NCBI GenBank assembly: GCA_932294295.1
Contig: OW028577.1
Span: 9,134,001-9,198,000 of the forward strand
DNA: 64,000 nt
Direction of reading: 5' to 3'
Source: Alitta virens
Taxonomy: Eukaryota > Annelida > Polychaeta > Phyllodocida > Nereididae
Every line of letters begins with the position of its first letter. Position 1 is the stretch's first letter. The notes under the pieces were generated by a model, which saw only the letters and a program-made list of their open reading frames with translations, was not told the origin of the DNA and made no database searches. The position numbers and the translations under genes are program-made. Shown here one piece after another: positions 19,716-33,836 of this stretch.

Positions 19716-22700
19716 ATGATGGCTTCAGCTGAGGATGACAGCAGCAGGACCCTATCAAGGAGTCTGCCAACTCCTTTGATGGATAAAGAAGAGGTAGTGC
19801 AGTACATGAATGACAAGTACATCGATGAATTGTTTCAGGTATTGCTAATGCTTCTGCATTTACTCTTGAGCTCAATAATTAATACATATTATAATTAGAT
19901 AGCATTAAATTGTATATTGCATAAGTATAACTTATATAGATTGCCCCCAGAGTCTCAATTGTCTTTCAAATCGAAACTTTATAGTCTCTCTGTTGGTAGT
20001 ATTCTACGTTAGAAAGCAACATGCATACAAGTTATTTAAAAAAACATATTAATGCTTTAAAAAGCTTATGAACCTATCCCTTGCAAAAACGATGTAGATA
20101 TCAACATATATCTTATGCGAAATGTAGCTCCTCTCAAATATCATGTAGAAGTAAACAGACAATCCCATGCAAGACGACCTAGATATACAAAATAAGATTA
20201 GGTTCTTGGAAGCGATTAATTTATCATTATCAGTACATTTTGGTCCTAATATCTGTAATATCGACGTCCTAATTGATTTAATTTATGATATAGCCATAAA
20301 TCAGTCTGAGAAATATTATAATACACCTATTATCAACTTAAATCAACATTACAAGATACGGTGGTCACTAATTAACTTTAAATCATGCCAATATTGGCAG
20401 GTTTGTCATGACCTGAAGCAATTAACAGAAAGTGATCAATTGGAGTTTTGCTTTTTCTTACAATGTTTAGAGGCAAAAATTGAAATTGTACTGTCAACAC
20501 GTCTTATATAGCTGAATTAGTACTGCCAGTTCATAAACTAAGCTAATTGTCCGTGCATAAGGACATGCATGAGGACATGCATACCTTTCCATCTAATTCT
20601 TTCTCCTTGTGCATGAAAACTTCCTTGATTGCTGAGTGTTCATGCAAGGTTTGTTTGTTTTAAATTTTGAACAACATTAAACATCTACACATTCATAACA
20701 TACATACATACATACACATTTGTTCAAATCATACTTACATACATACATAAATACACCATTGATGCTGTGCCACAAGTGGGGCATACCCCTGTTTGTATAA
20801 TAATTAACAATTATTTTAAGACAATGCGGAACATAGGATATAAAGTGGACAGGAGATTATAATTTAAAAGAGTATTATTGTCATATTAAATTTACATAGT
20901 AATATAATATATCTTGTATAAGGTATACTCTTTTGGAAAATTATTAAATGTACTTAGTATTGCCGAATATTTTACTGGGTTCTCCATTACAACTCTTTTT
21001 AGGGGGGTCTAGGAATGAGGAATGAGATTATCCCTACATCTAAGGTTAATTTAAATCAAAATGGGGCAAAAATATAGAAGTCGACAATATCTAAATAACA
21101 AAAAATTCCGAGGGATATACTTTTCCCATAGGTGGATGTTTCAAAATTCAAATGGTTTATTCAGACACAAGAGACTGATCTGTAGTGCCTGCTGAGACAA
21201 TTTTTGTCCACATGCAGTGATAAATATAGGACAAATTCATGATTGGGTACGTGTGTGACCTTTTGCAGAGTTTAACCGTTGCCTTGGTGATAAACCGTCC
21301 TGAGGACCACTTGGGCTACCTGGAAAGTTGCTTGCGTCACATGCAGAACACTGGGATGCCTCCAGATAGGGTCACCTGGGACAGCTTTGTGACCGTCTCG
21401 ACCTCTGAGGTCAAGGGTCAAGGTCAACTGGGTGACATGGATCGTCGATCCTCTCTGCCTCCCTTGAGGTCCGGCATTTCAGGTAATTTTATCATTGATG
21501 CATAATTTGGAGGTCTTGGGTTAAATTCTTATAATTAAAATGTATAACTATTACATAGCAGTTTGCCTATAAATTTAATTGTTGATTGACATCCTCTGAA
21601 GGCAGCGACCATAGAACCAACAGGAAATCTTTTTACAAATGGTGGATGGTAAAGAGTCCAGTATAGAGTTTTATTGGATGGAGAAAGGCAATTCTGATCA
21701 AAGCACTGGAAGTGAAGCTATATGTGTCTGGGATTCTGCCTGTATTATATTTGGATGATTTCAGGTCGAATCGCTCATACATAATTGAAATTAAACTGAG
21801 TGCTATTTCTGTCATCGAACAACGCACTAAATCCTGTTCAATTGCTACAATGCGATACAATGTAAAAATAGAAGAGACATTGAATGCCAGAGGCCACAAT
21901 TAATAAAACGGTTATGAAGTTAAAGGCCGCAAAAATTGCAATGCAAGGGAATTCATGGGAAAGTAAACAAATATCGAATTTACAGTCATTATAGTCCTTG
22001 TAGTGTTATTAATTCAAAACGAGATAGATCTTATATTAAAACATTCTAATTAGGAACTTCTGCTAGCTGCATGGGGAAGCTGAACAGGAAGTGAAATATG
22101 GAATTTCAACTTTGTGGTTTTTTCTATATTGTGCGATTTGTTTTCAATTGCTTCCTGAAGTTGACAATGTATTATATCATTTCATTACTACAGTTATGTC
22201 ATATTTTTGAATGCGTACCAATGATAAGCACTATATTCTATGATTGCTTGGTATCATTTTTTTACGGTGTTGCATAATACAGGGGAAATTCACAGGTTTG
22301 TGACTGGTGGCAGCTTTTCTAAAAAGTAGCTATACTTGGTTAGTCCATATTATGCCACTCTGACTCTCCTTGTCTGATAAAGTTCAACGATTGTAATAAC
22401 ATTATCACAACATATAGCACTAAAGCAGGTCAAACAAATTGGTCCGTTGTGATTACACGATGAATGCTCCCGAACATATCGATAACATATGCCACTTGTA
22501 GCATGACACTTTGATAACATTATTATATATTTTAATCATTTGTTCAACGGTGCATTACTGAGTTCACCTCTGGATTACACAGCTACTGTTTCATGTCCTA
22601 CTTAAAACTAGTTTAGTAAGATGATACTTCAACACAAGTACTTGGGTTTATAATCTATTCAATTCTATGGAATTTCAAACAATGATTGTTTACCATTATC

Positions 22701-25700
22701 AAAAACCGTTTTTCAAGTACTTATTGGTATTTTTGTTATGTGCTGACGATGCACGCATTCTAGACCAATGATCTGTAACTTCTCAGGAATATAAGTGGAA
22801 TACTTTCTTTATAGTCACAAACTTAGCTGAGACCCCACAGAATGGGTGTTTCCCTCCCAAGGATATTAGCTACACATGGACTACACTAAGGTCTAGCCTT
22901 GTTTACAATATATTTCACCTATCGTGACACTATGGCGTAATGCAATTTCATTGATCAATGTTGCTTTCGTGTAATTATCTATGTCATAGATTATGTTGTA
23001 AGATAAAAAAAAAAACTTCCCTGAGTGTCGTTAATGAGATTTAACCTATAATTAAAACAGTTGGTTAGTTTTTGTCAGACACATGATATAGTGGTCCTGG
23101 AAAAAGTCTGCTGAAGTAAAGAACATGAAATATAATATTAAAGTCTATGACTTCTGACTGATGATATTAGCTTGTATTTCAACAGGAGAAGACTTGAGAA
23201 AGAGATCATTGACCTCTCGGACGCCCACCAAGGAGAACGCGTCAGAGGGCAAAATGATGCTCTCCCAGGTTCCCATGGTGGACGATGATTTCGTCAAAGG
23301 GCCATCGCACTTAGTGGAAGTGGGCGCTGACCTTCCAGATGAAGATGGGGAGGCCACGGGGCAGGATGAAATTCTCTGGAAACTCCATCCACGAGCACCG
23401 GACATACTCCGAGGTGCCTTTGATGACCTTCCTTCAATGCCTTCTAATGTTGTTCGCGTCTTCTTGTCATCAACTTTCTCTGGTTAGTGTTCAGTTATTG
23501 ATTGTGCTCTTGGTCAGATGTTGAAGGTAATATGAGAGACATTGCCTGTAAGAAAACCTTCACTTAGAGTCCACTTCTGTTGGATCTGTTCAAATGCAGG
23601 TTGGTGCAATATCTCCATTTGCAGATTTACATTGGTGGAGAATTTGACGAAACCATAATTGGCTACCACATGCATGGCATTATGGTATGACATGTTCATT
23701 GCTTGCACCGGTACCATATGCTCTTATCAAATTGAAGCTAGACAAAGCTGCCATAGCGGGCTACTCTAAACCGGAATTAAAAGTACATGTTTATGATATA
23801 TTAGAAAATTTCTTACATTTACCACGGTTTATATTAATCTGGTGATAAATGTGAACCGATTAGTAGCTATAGAAGTGGACAGAAGCAGCTGGCTATAGCA
23901 TGTTTAGACCACAGCCAGGTACAGGTCGCTACAGACAGAGTCGACTGTATTTTATGAAACTAATTGTATATCTTAGATTTCTTTTTCATGGTTGTATCTC
24001 ATTTTCGACATGAAACACACTCCTTGATTTGTGCAAGTTTGTCCTCTTAGTTCCTCTGATGCTGTGTAATGCGAGTACAAAATGTTTTGTGATATCAATT
24101 TTATCCCTTCCATTTTCTGCAGATTTCAAAGCAGAAAGGAACATGCTACCCAGGGAAGTGTATCCTCTTCTACAGAAATTCTGCAGTGAACTGGGATTGG
24201 AATTCCAAGTTGTTGATATGAGATGGGGTGTAACTGACCATGTCATTGACGACCATCAAGTTTCTGATCTTTGCATCCAAGAAATTCTTCTTTGTCAGCA
24301 AGTTTCAAGAGGTCCTAATTTTGTGGTATGTTATAATTTGCCTCTTTGTTGTTGTTGAATATATTGTTATTATCTTAACTCTGCCTGATATAACAAATGT
24401 ATGAAGTATTTATTTCATTTGTTACAGACTTTGCTTGGTAACCGATATGGATACCAATCATTTCCATCCAAGATTAAAACAGAAGAATTCAAACTTTTGC
24501 AAGAAATTTCTGAGAAAGAGGACAACAAAGATCGTCATCTTCTCTCTGAATGGTTTAGACAAGATGACAATTCCATAGATTCAGAGTATTTACTGCAGGT
24601 AAATGTCATATTTATTCTCGATATACTGAACCTAAAATGAGCCAAAGGGTAAACTGTAAGATGGTGTGAACAATTGAAATTCATTGTTTGTCGCACCCAT
24701 TTATGCAGGTTATGGCCAGTTCCATCATGTCAAAACTTTAAGGAAAGTCTTTATCAAAAAACCTAATCTAACAGAAAAAAAAACAATCAACTTATCTTGA
24801 TAAATATATAGCAATGTAAATGTATTTGTACCTTATTTACTTGCACATACCTGGTATGAATCACGTACATAACATAAGGGTATTTGGAGGCTTCCACTAA
24901 AGGTCGTGGACTCCTGGGATTTCTTTCCCTGAAATGTTTGAGGAGGGGGGGGGGGGGGGGAGGGGAGTTACAATCCTTATGTCATAAATTCGTTTTCTGG
25001 GTTTTACATTTTTGGGGTTGTTGAAACATTTAGGGAGGGAATGTGGAAAAAAGACCTCCTAAAAATTACTTTCTAGCAAATCAACTATCTTTTATTTTTT
25101 GCAAGGCAAACGAGTAAAAAATATGAGCTACTGTATTTCAGCCCTTTTTTTTTTTAGCTGAACACTATCACCAGTGCTCTGTACTTATCAAGTCTTGAAA
25201 TGGTGCTGACAAGAATTCTTGGAAGTATCTACCAATTATGCCTCAGTGAAGTGTCTGACTTCACCTTTTGTCCTAATTATCAGCATTTGTATTGTTTCTT
25301 TTTTGTATCTGAATCTCAATCCATAACAAATCCTATAATTAGCAAAACTAAGCTATGGCCAAATCACTGATCTTCACATCCAATAGCTTAAATAACCTAA
25401 CTATGGCTCATTTGAATAAAATGAAGCAACTTTGAATTGAGGACCATACATCAAAAGTGCCTGGTTTTTTTGACCAAGGTATTTATTAAATCTTGACAGT
25501 TCCCCCCTCAAATATCAATGGACTCATCCATGTTAGTCTGATTTCCCGGAAATTGGCATGGTTAATTTTGGTCTTAGGGGTGAAAGCTTGTGAAGGTTTT
25601 CAGCAAATATTCGTTGGAGGCCCATCATGTAAAATGCCTAGAAACTCAACAAAAGCTTAATATCTACCAACATTATTTAATTCGTATGAAAACTAATGTG

Positions 25701-28700
25701 ATTTGAATGGTAACTATGGTGCTTTGGTTGTTAACAAAAATCCATCATGAATATGTGCTTGTGATGCTGCTGTTGTATGTCAGTGTGGCAGTGGTCACAC
25801 TATTGCAGGCATCTGGCTATGATTGGCCAGTTGAGTGACACACCCACACTCTGACCTATAAAATGAATGAAACTGGCCACACACACTCACTGTTCTCATT
25901 TCTTTAGTGAAAGAGTGTAATTACACAAGTTGGATTTGTCAACTGCTCTTTATGTTTCTGATAGCTGATTGCATTTGAAACTGTACACTGTAATTAATTT
26001 CAAGTAATTACAAATAGGCCAATGTTGAAATGAAATTATTTCTCGAACTGTTTTAAACAGCAGATATGCCGTTCAAGAATGCTACACTCACTATACCAGT
26101 CAATTATGTATGTTAATGTGAAAATATGAAACATGATTATATTTTTTTTAAATTTTGATCTGAATTATTCTATTGAATTTGCAAAACATGTCACATTTTT
26201 CTGAAAGACTATTTTTTTTGGCTGCAAATCACAGAATACTAAAAGTATTTAGGTATAATAAAAAAAAAACTATAAAAAAAAGTCTATGCAATTTAATGGC
26301 AGGAAATTTTGAAAAATACCTATATATATTTTTTTTTTTCATAGTATGACTAACAAGCAAAGGTCTCTTTTTATAATTACTAATACTATAGATGGTGCAA
26401 GTGGTCAATTTGCATGCAGTTGTGGGTAACTAGGCAAGAGTAGCGAGGATCTATGGAAAAGTACTTTTTATAGCACTTTCAGACAAAGACATAAATTTAT
26501 ATGAACTATACTAATTGATTGTAATATTTTGAGGTGATATCTTGTCAGTATCTGTTACCTGCAACTTATACCGTTTAGTCTGTACAAAATAGTTATTAAT
26601 GTTTAGACTACGTTAACCAATTCTGATACAGGTCTCTTTTTTTTACTAGTGTTTATATGTATGATAAAGATAGTTTTGAATAGTACAGAAATAGCTACTA
26701 GTACATAGTTTCACACCTGATAATGTAATAATACGATTTTTAAGTGACACTGTGCTCTAATAATGAAACTGATGAGCAATCAAACCTTTCATAATCAAAC
26801 TTTTTCTTTCAGCCCATACATCACATTCTTCCAGACTACCGCAGCAGAGGAACAAGTGATGAAGATATTGAAAAAGGAAAGGCTGCTACAGCTCAATGGC
26901 AAAATGTTTATAACACACTACTGCAACTGATCAGACATTCTGTTGACGTTGCTGTAAGGAATGGCCAAATGAATGAGGAAAATAGGCACAAATACTACAA
27001 GTCTGGTGAGAAATCACAATTTTATAGTCAGTCCCATCTTGGAGAAATTAGACCAGGAAGGAACACAGAGGTCAATAGTAGAATCACTGTCACGCCAAAA
27101 GCTTAATGACCTAAGGACCGGCCCCTAATTGGGGGGGGGGGGGGGGGGGAATAGTTAAACAATATGCATGAAATATACAGAAATATACATATTTAATCAG
27201 TTTTCAAGCACATTTATTTATACTCCATGATATATATATAATTTGATTATCCTGAGCACTTAAGCACTAAAAGACACATACTGAGTATAGCATTTGGTGG
27301 ACAACAACCTTATGGATAATCGTATGATAATATGCTTAAATTTAATTCATTCAGATACATAGTTGTTAAGTAATTGTTGTGTTAATACCAATAAAGTGTG
27401 TGATGTTTATCTTGATCTTTAGCAGACATGCCACAGCAAGCCGTGAATATAGAATATATTATTTTACTGACCAGAATTTTTACATTCATCTTAGCATAAT
27501 TTGATTGTGTGGGTGTTTGTGGGTTTTATATAATAATGGCAGTGTGAAAAACACATTCTTAAATCAGTCATCTTTGTTTTCTTATAAGCATATCTCCACA
27601 AAAACTGGTTTGATTTCACGGAAGTAGTTTCTAATTGTAGACTAAAAAACTGGCTTTTACGTGGAAATAAAATAAATACATAAAATTTTGCAAATTACCA
27701 TATAGAAGCATTTTTGCTGGGGTCAGTTCCTGCTAATTAGCAGAGATATCAATCCTTAGGGCCGCTGTCTTCACCCAGACAGCGCGACGCGGAGTGAACA
27801 TGAAATAACCCTGGTTCTTCATTGCTTAATATGATAATTTCAAAGCCAAATCCACGTACACTTGTGAAATCTGAGGAAATACAGACTTTCATAAGGACAC
27901 GCTCATATTGCAAATTTCGAGTGTCCTCTCCTGGTCTAATTTCTCCAAGATCTAATAGTAATGGCCCATTCATGCCACCTTATACCACTTAATTCAGTGT
28001 ATTTACTCTGCTATTGTGGTTTGGTCAGCCGACTCGTCTTTGTTTTCGATTAACTCTAATGTTTGATTAATTTCTCTGAAAAAGTCCTTTCCTTTTGCAG
28101 TGACTGAAGAAGAAGTTGACTATGGCTTGTTAAAATCTTCAAACCCAGGGTCACAAGCCCTTGCCTACATACGAGACCTCGATGGCCTTATTTCTGGCTT
28201 AGATGACCAGGATGCTGCTCGTTTCATTGATTTGGCTGGTCAAGGAGAGATCAACAGTTTAGCAGCCTCCTTAAGGAAGAAACTGACTCATGAAGAAGTG
28301 CCGAAGAAATTACCCGAGGAAAACATCAGGCGATATGAGGTACCATGGCTTGGGCACTCTCTGGAGCAATCTGACAAAGAAGAGTACAGGAGCTACCTCA
28401 GTAACTTTTGTTTAGATTTTCTGGATGACATGACCAGACTGATTCGGTCAAGTGTTGAAGAAGAATATTCTCTGGAGATGGAACAGATGCAAAACTTGTA
28501 TCAAGAAGTTTTGCACCATAATCGATTCACCGTCGAGAAGACTCACATATATTGTGGGCGAGAAGCCGAAATATCCAAGATAAAAACCTACCTCACGAAA
28601 ACCAAATGGTCTAACCACAGTCCTTTACTAGTGATTGGTAAATCAGGATATGGCAAGACTGCTCTGCTTGCTTATGTTGCAAAAAAGGCCAAAGAATGGA

Positions 28701-31700
28701 TGGGCGAAACAACTTGCGTGGTGGTTCGGTATTTAGGAACAAGTCCACAAAGCAGCAACATCAGTGATACTATGAAATCTCTAATCACCCACATTTCTGT
28801 CATTTACAAACTGATGTTGCCCAATGATGACAAGTTGGGTACCTTTGCTGACATCAGGCAGAGATTCTGGAGCAGACTGGACAAAGTTGGCAAGTCTCAT
28901 CGACCTCCGCTGGTAATTATCCTTGATTCGGTGGATCAGCTGCAAAGAACATTTGGAGCATACAACATGATCTGGCTGCTCAAGAAGCTACCACCCAGAG
29001 TATTTGTATTGGTGTCCATGTTGTCAGATAGGTTTGATTGCCTTGAAAATGCCAAGAAAAGAATCAAGTACCCTGACCACTACCTTGAGTTGGAGCCTTT
29101 ATCCGTCACATCAGCAGACTTAATCATTGACACTTACTTATCACGAGTTGGGAGGACAGTCTCAGATGAACAGCGCAAGCTCATCTTATCAAAGTTTGAG
29201 TTATGTTCCCAACCTTTGTTTCTGAGGCTGACTCTGGACTATGCCAAGTCATGGCACTCATACACCCCACCAAGTAACATAGTGCTTGGTGATACTGTTC
29301 ATTCTGTCATCAGCTTGCTGTTTGCTTATCTCGAAAAAAACCAAGGCACTGTGTTCATTCGTCATGCTCTTGGTTACCTCACTTGCAGTCGAGCAGGGTT
29401 GTCAGGTTTAGAGTTGGAAGATGTTTTATCCTGTGATGATGAAGTTCTGAATGAGGTGTACCAATACCATGATCCTCCCATAGACAACCATATCAGAATA
29501 CCCAGCCTCATGTGGTCACGCCTACAGTATCATCTGAAGGACTACCTGGCTGAAAGGCGGGTAGATGGAAAGACGGTTTTAGGATGGTACCATCGGCAAT
29601 TTTGGGAAGCGGCAGAGGAAAGATATCTGAATCCCACCACTCAAGGTGACCTTCAGGAAAAGCTTCATTCTAATCTAGCTGATGTATTTTTGCAAGAGGA
29701 TGGCATCCATCGCACTATTGTTCTCCACCAAAGACAAGACAAAGTACTTGAAAACTGTGACAGAGGAGTTACTCCACAACCTTTACATTCCAAGAATCTC
29801 CGCAAACTTAGAGCATTGCCCCGCCATCTCATTGCTGCAAAGAGAATTGAAACTCTGAAAGACAGGTGTATTCTCAACTTTGAGTGGGTCCTCATTAAAC
29901 TCCATGCTTATGACACTTTTGATGTTCTCAGGGAGTATGAAACCGTGTACATGCCGGTTATCAATGAAGCTGATCTAGTCATATTCAAGGATTTCTTGTC
30001 ATTGTGTGCCGATGCATTGTGGGCTGACCCACTTTTACTGGCATACAATTGTGTGGAAAGACTTTCAAGATATTCTGCAAAATATCCCAGTCTGGAACAA
30101 CTTGTGTTTGATGCCAAAAGATGGTTGGCTACCACACACAACCCGGTGTTGATACCTTGCCACAAATTGAACTTTCAAACCCCTGACAGTCCACTGAAGC
30201 TGGACCTTCTGTGTGGCTGTGATGGAATTGTGTCCAGAGATGGCAAGACCCTGGCATGCAAATGGCAGGAACGAACTGCAGGCACTTCACGAATCAACGT
30301 ATTGAACTTGAAAGATAAAGAGGTCCTGACTTCAATCAACACCGGTAAGGCAAATTACTATGCCATAACGAAAAACGGATCTGATCTAATTTATGCAGAT
30401 CAGCTTGTTCTGTATATCAGGGAGATGGAGAGTGGTGACATGGTAAAGCATATCAGCTACCACAGCCAAAAGTATGAACGGGTGACAGTTCGATGCATGG
30501 CACTGGGAGAGAATGACAAGCTGGTTGCAGTTGGATTCCGTCATGGCAAACCCCAGAACATTAAAGAAGATGCTACTTGGAAATCAGGTGCTAAATTGGT
30601 TATTATTGATATCATTGAAGGAAACGTGTTAGGGACAAAGGAATTTGGTTCAAGAAAATGTTTGGAAGCTTTACATTTCATAGATGAGGACAAGCACGTC
30701 ATCATCACAAGCAAAGAGCATTTACAAATTTTGGATGTAGATACAATGACCATCGTGGTTCAGTATGAACCTGGAGTACAGGAAGTGTGTCCAACGCTCT
30801 CCCATGCTTTTCTAAGCCACAAGCTGTTTGCTGTTTCTGTGCAGGCCACATCAAATGCCAAAATCCTCCTCTATGATCATGAATCACAAACACCGCTTTA
30901 CAGCGAAAACATGCACTTGCAAGACAGTAAACACATCCATCCAGTTGCCTTTTGCGCAGATGAGGAAAACCTCAAAATGGTCACCGTAGTTTGTGACACT
31001 CAGCCCCAAACAACACCCAACAGCTGTCTATGCATTTGGGATTACCAGAATAATGCTTACAGGAGAGTACAGCTGTCATCTCAAGGATACAAAACACCAA
31101 CTGCAGTAGCCATGTCTGCAGATTGGTCTTTCGCCTTTATAGGATGGGCAAATGGCAATCTAGTCATTGTAGATATTGACAAGGAAATAGAGCTGTATGA
31201 CCTTCAAATACAAGGGCAAGCTATCAACTTCATGAAAGTCATTGATCTGGAACAATCACTGATTACTATGTCAGCAGATCACAGTGTCAAAAAGTGGGCG
31301 CTCAACATGTTGGTAGCCAAAGCTCGTCAAGAATGGGTTCGCAAGAACAGCTTGCCAATAACTGAGGAACTATTCATAACTCCTGTCCTAGATGAGAATC
31401 AAGAATGTCTTGACTTGGATATGTTTGGAAGACTCTTAGCTACAGCACCACCAGAGAACAACCATGGTCCAAAACTTTGGTCATTGCGTGATGGCCGGCT
31501 GGAAGAAGATATCACTGCTGCATTGCATAATGAATACAACAGTGGATGTCAAAGACATGATGCCTACTTCCATACCAAGACCCATGGAGAAGTTGAATTC
31601 ATACAAGATGAAATGTTTGCTTACACACGAAACAAAAGAAATGAATTCTGCTTGAGTATATACTCCGGTTTTGAAAAACCCAATCTCATCAGCATCCATT

Positions 31701-32734
31701 TGTTCAAAAATGCTTTCTTTAAACACATTGCCAAAGTTCCAAATTCTCCTAATGGTAAACCTGAGCTTTTGTTATTCGTGGTAATGGACTCCAGCCTTGA
31801 TATCTTTTCTCTACCTGATCTCAACCCACGAGGAAGCATTTCTATTCCCTCATTATACAAGGAGATTCCTAACATCAACAGCTCAGGGGGCAAAAAGAAA
31901 TTGCACTACTACAGGACTGGTGTGACTGAAGATGGACAGTACTTTGTGCTGCTCAACCCAGGTTCAACAATCACAGGCACATATATCAAGCCCTTTCATC
32001 TAATAGACCTTCACAACAGAAGGTATATCAGATTGGTAGAATTGCCCAAAGAAGTGAGTTCCACTCTTATGTCAGAAAGCTTTTGCTATTTGGTGTGGAA
32101 CAGACACATGTCAGATCACCAAGATATTGAAAATATCAATGGGTCCTTAGGACGCAATGGGACCATTCACGACCAGACAGACAATGCAGTCAACAATGAC
32201 CATGTTGAGAAGGTGAACACTGAAAAGAGAACATCAAAAGTTCCGGTTGAGCAGCCCTTGGTACTACCTCCAATGAATTTACAACAACTGAAACAAGAGG
32301 ATTACAAAGATGCCTATCAGTGTCTTTTATTGTCAAAGACGAAAGTCTTATCAAATGACAGATGTTATGGCATCGATATAAGGAACAAGAAAAGGGTTAT
32401 TAACATATGGTGCTTAGATCCACTTGAAAAACTTCACTCATTAAAGGGTCATGTGCATGAAATCACATCTGCACATATCTCAGACAGCTGTGAATTTGTG
32501 GTCACTGGTTCATGTGACAAAACTGTTCGAGTGTGGCGGCTGCTGACAGGACAGCAGTTGTGCACATTCCATGTGGATGGCACTGTGTCAGATGTAATGT
32601 TTGATACCACTGCATCTTATGTTGCAGTTCACAGTTACGCAGGTCCTCAGCACAAAAGAGCCATTATTCTGAAGATGCATAACAAGGCCACAGCGCGCAG
32701 ACTCAGTCGTTACTTCTCAAAGCAGGATTTCTAA
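19716..32734 (+). CDS. NACHT/WD40 STAND protein (NWD-like) with N-terminal RIIa-like docking segment, 7 exons
   Basis: Predicted 1944 residues. Exons: 19716-19838, 21269-21482, 23186-23482, 24123-24325, 24428-24598, 26813-27005, 28101-32734; all introns are GT-AG and phases agree. Residues ~24-66 match the RIIa/DPY-30 dimerisation-docking pattern (YIDELFQ then ALVINRPEDHLGYLESCL). Residues ~203-335 are the N-terminal module typical of NWD1/NWD2/TEP1-class proteins (VRVFLSSTFS, LEFQVVDMRWGV, GPNFV, GNRYGY). The NACHT ATPase has Walker A GKSGYGKT (~580) and Walker B VIILDSVDQL (~671). The C-terminal ~800 residues are WD40-like, the last repeat being clear (GHVHEITSAHISD ... VVTGSCDKTVRVW, ~1850). 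STAND proteins oligomerise on nucleotide exchange to form signalling scaffolds; the ligand is unknown. The RIIa-like start suggests tethering to an AKAP-type or ciliary partner, which is inference. The start is the first of two adjacent ATGs; a 5' UTR exon cannot be excluded. Confidence 0.88.
20167..20511 (+). CDS. unidentified 114-aa ORF inside NWD-like intron 1
   Basis: ATG-initiated ORF in the 1.4-kb first intron, same strand as the host gene. Its composition is protein-like (leucine-rich helices, four Cys), unlike the AT-biased chance frames nearby. No domain is recognised. It carries no obvious splice sites in phase with its host. It could be a small accessory gene or the relic of an inserted element similar in style to the small Polinton ORFs, although I see no direct similarity to them. 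Confidence 0.3.
   Translation: MQDDLDIQNKIRFLEAINLSLSVHFGPNICNIDVLIDLIYDIAINQSEKYYNTPIINLNQHYKIRWSLINFKSCQYWQVCHDLKQLTESDQLEFCFFLQCLEAKIEIVLSTRLI
21483..23185. other. NWD-like intron 2
   Basis: 1.7-kb intron; nothing recognisable beyond AT-rich non-coding sequence. Confidence 0.7.
24599..26812. other. NWD-like intron 5
   Basis: 2.2-kb intron with a poly-G run (~24945-24960) and several A/T homopolymers; no genes seen. Confidence 0.7.
27006..28100. other. NWD-like intron 6 with inverted 21-bp pair and ORF remnant
   Basis: A 21-bp string at 27038-27058 (TTGGAGAAATTAGACC core) recurs perfectly in inverted orientation at 27929-27949. The inverted copy lies in a minus-strand open frame (27749-27973) that reads as plausible protein (LLLDLGEIRPGEDTRNLQYE) but has no recognised domain. 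A G20-like run lies at ~27130-27149. It may be the remains of an inserted element. Confidence 0.35.
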
Positions 32735-32867
32735 ACTTGAAATCTATGCTACATTTTTGTATTTGGTACAATATACCATTAAAATCATTGACAGAAGTCA
32801 GAATTTGTATAAATATGTTTGTAAACCATTGTAAACACTTTTCTACAAGGCAATTAATATCTGTGCA

Positions 32868-32873
32868 AATAAA
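32868..32873 (+). promoter_or_regulatory. AATAAA polyadenylation signal of the NWD-like gene
   Basis: Canonical hexamer 134 bp after the stop codon, in AT-rich 3' UTR. Confidence 0.6.
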
Positions 32874-33836
32874 AAAAGCTGAACAATGTCAATATGGCAT
32901 AACTTTCTCTCTTTCATTTACTCAAAAAAGAAAACTCTCATGCTAATTTTATAATGACATTATATGACCATAAAATAATTTTTGATACATGCTGCAATCT
33001 GCATGGCCAGACATTATCTTATGTTAACAGACTTTCCTACTTCTATCATATGGCACAGTTTTGAAATAACAAATTATGAATTTCTGCAGTTTACCAACAT
33101 TTTAGGGGTTTGCTTTTCACATTGCTTCCAGTCTTCACATTTGGGTAGTTTCTAACCAGTAATTACTTCCAAGCCTACTTATGACTCCGCTTGTTAAAAA
33201 TGTACCAAAACTAAAAAAATAAAGCATTCAAACTTCTTTTTAAAACCAACTGTGGCACTAAATGCATTATGGATGTCTGTCAATATAAAATTTGGTCTGG
33301 CCAAAACATACAATCCGGTAGTAATTGATAATAAATTGTGTACTCAAGCTTTAGCAGGTGAGATGACCCTCCCTCTGACTAACTTGCTTAAGACCAATTA
33401 ATATGCATCTTCCATTACATCAAGTAATTGATATCACTTACTTATATATATATATATATTACTTTTTCAGCAAGCTTGATGGATGTTCAGATGGAAAAAT
33501 TACTGATAAATGTAACTCCAATGTGGGTGCAGTTAAGCATGTCAATTTCCCCAAATAATATACATTCTAATTTACAATCATTTTGATTGGAAGATATACC
33601 AACACCACAACTGAGAATTCAGTTTGACTTTTAAAGCTATGGGGAAGTTAAAGGTAGAGCAACAGAGACCGGCCCCAAAATACCAGGAAATATCTCAAAA
33701 TATATGAATACAAACCAAACAGTAATGATTATGTACAATGACCAAATGGAGTGTAATGTTTGCAAATACATACACCCAAAGATAAAATGCAACAAATATT
33801 TTATGCATTTTTCCCAAACAATGCTTTTAGTAATGA
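32874..33836. other. intergenic region between two convergent genes
   Basis: AT-rich, with a (TA)n run near 33440-33460. It should contain the 3' UTRs of the NWD-like gene and of SRA1. I found no canonical minus-strand AATAAA close to the SRA1 stop. Confidence 0.6.
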
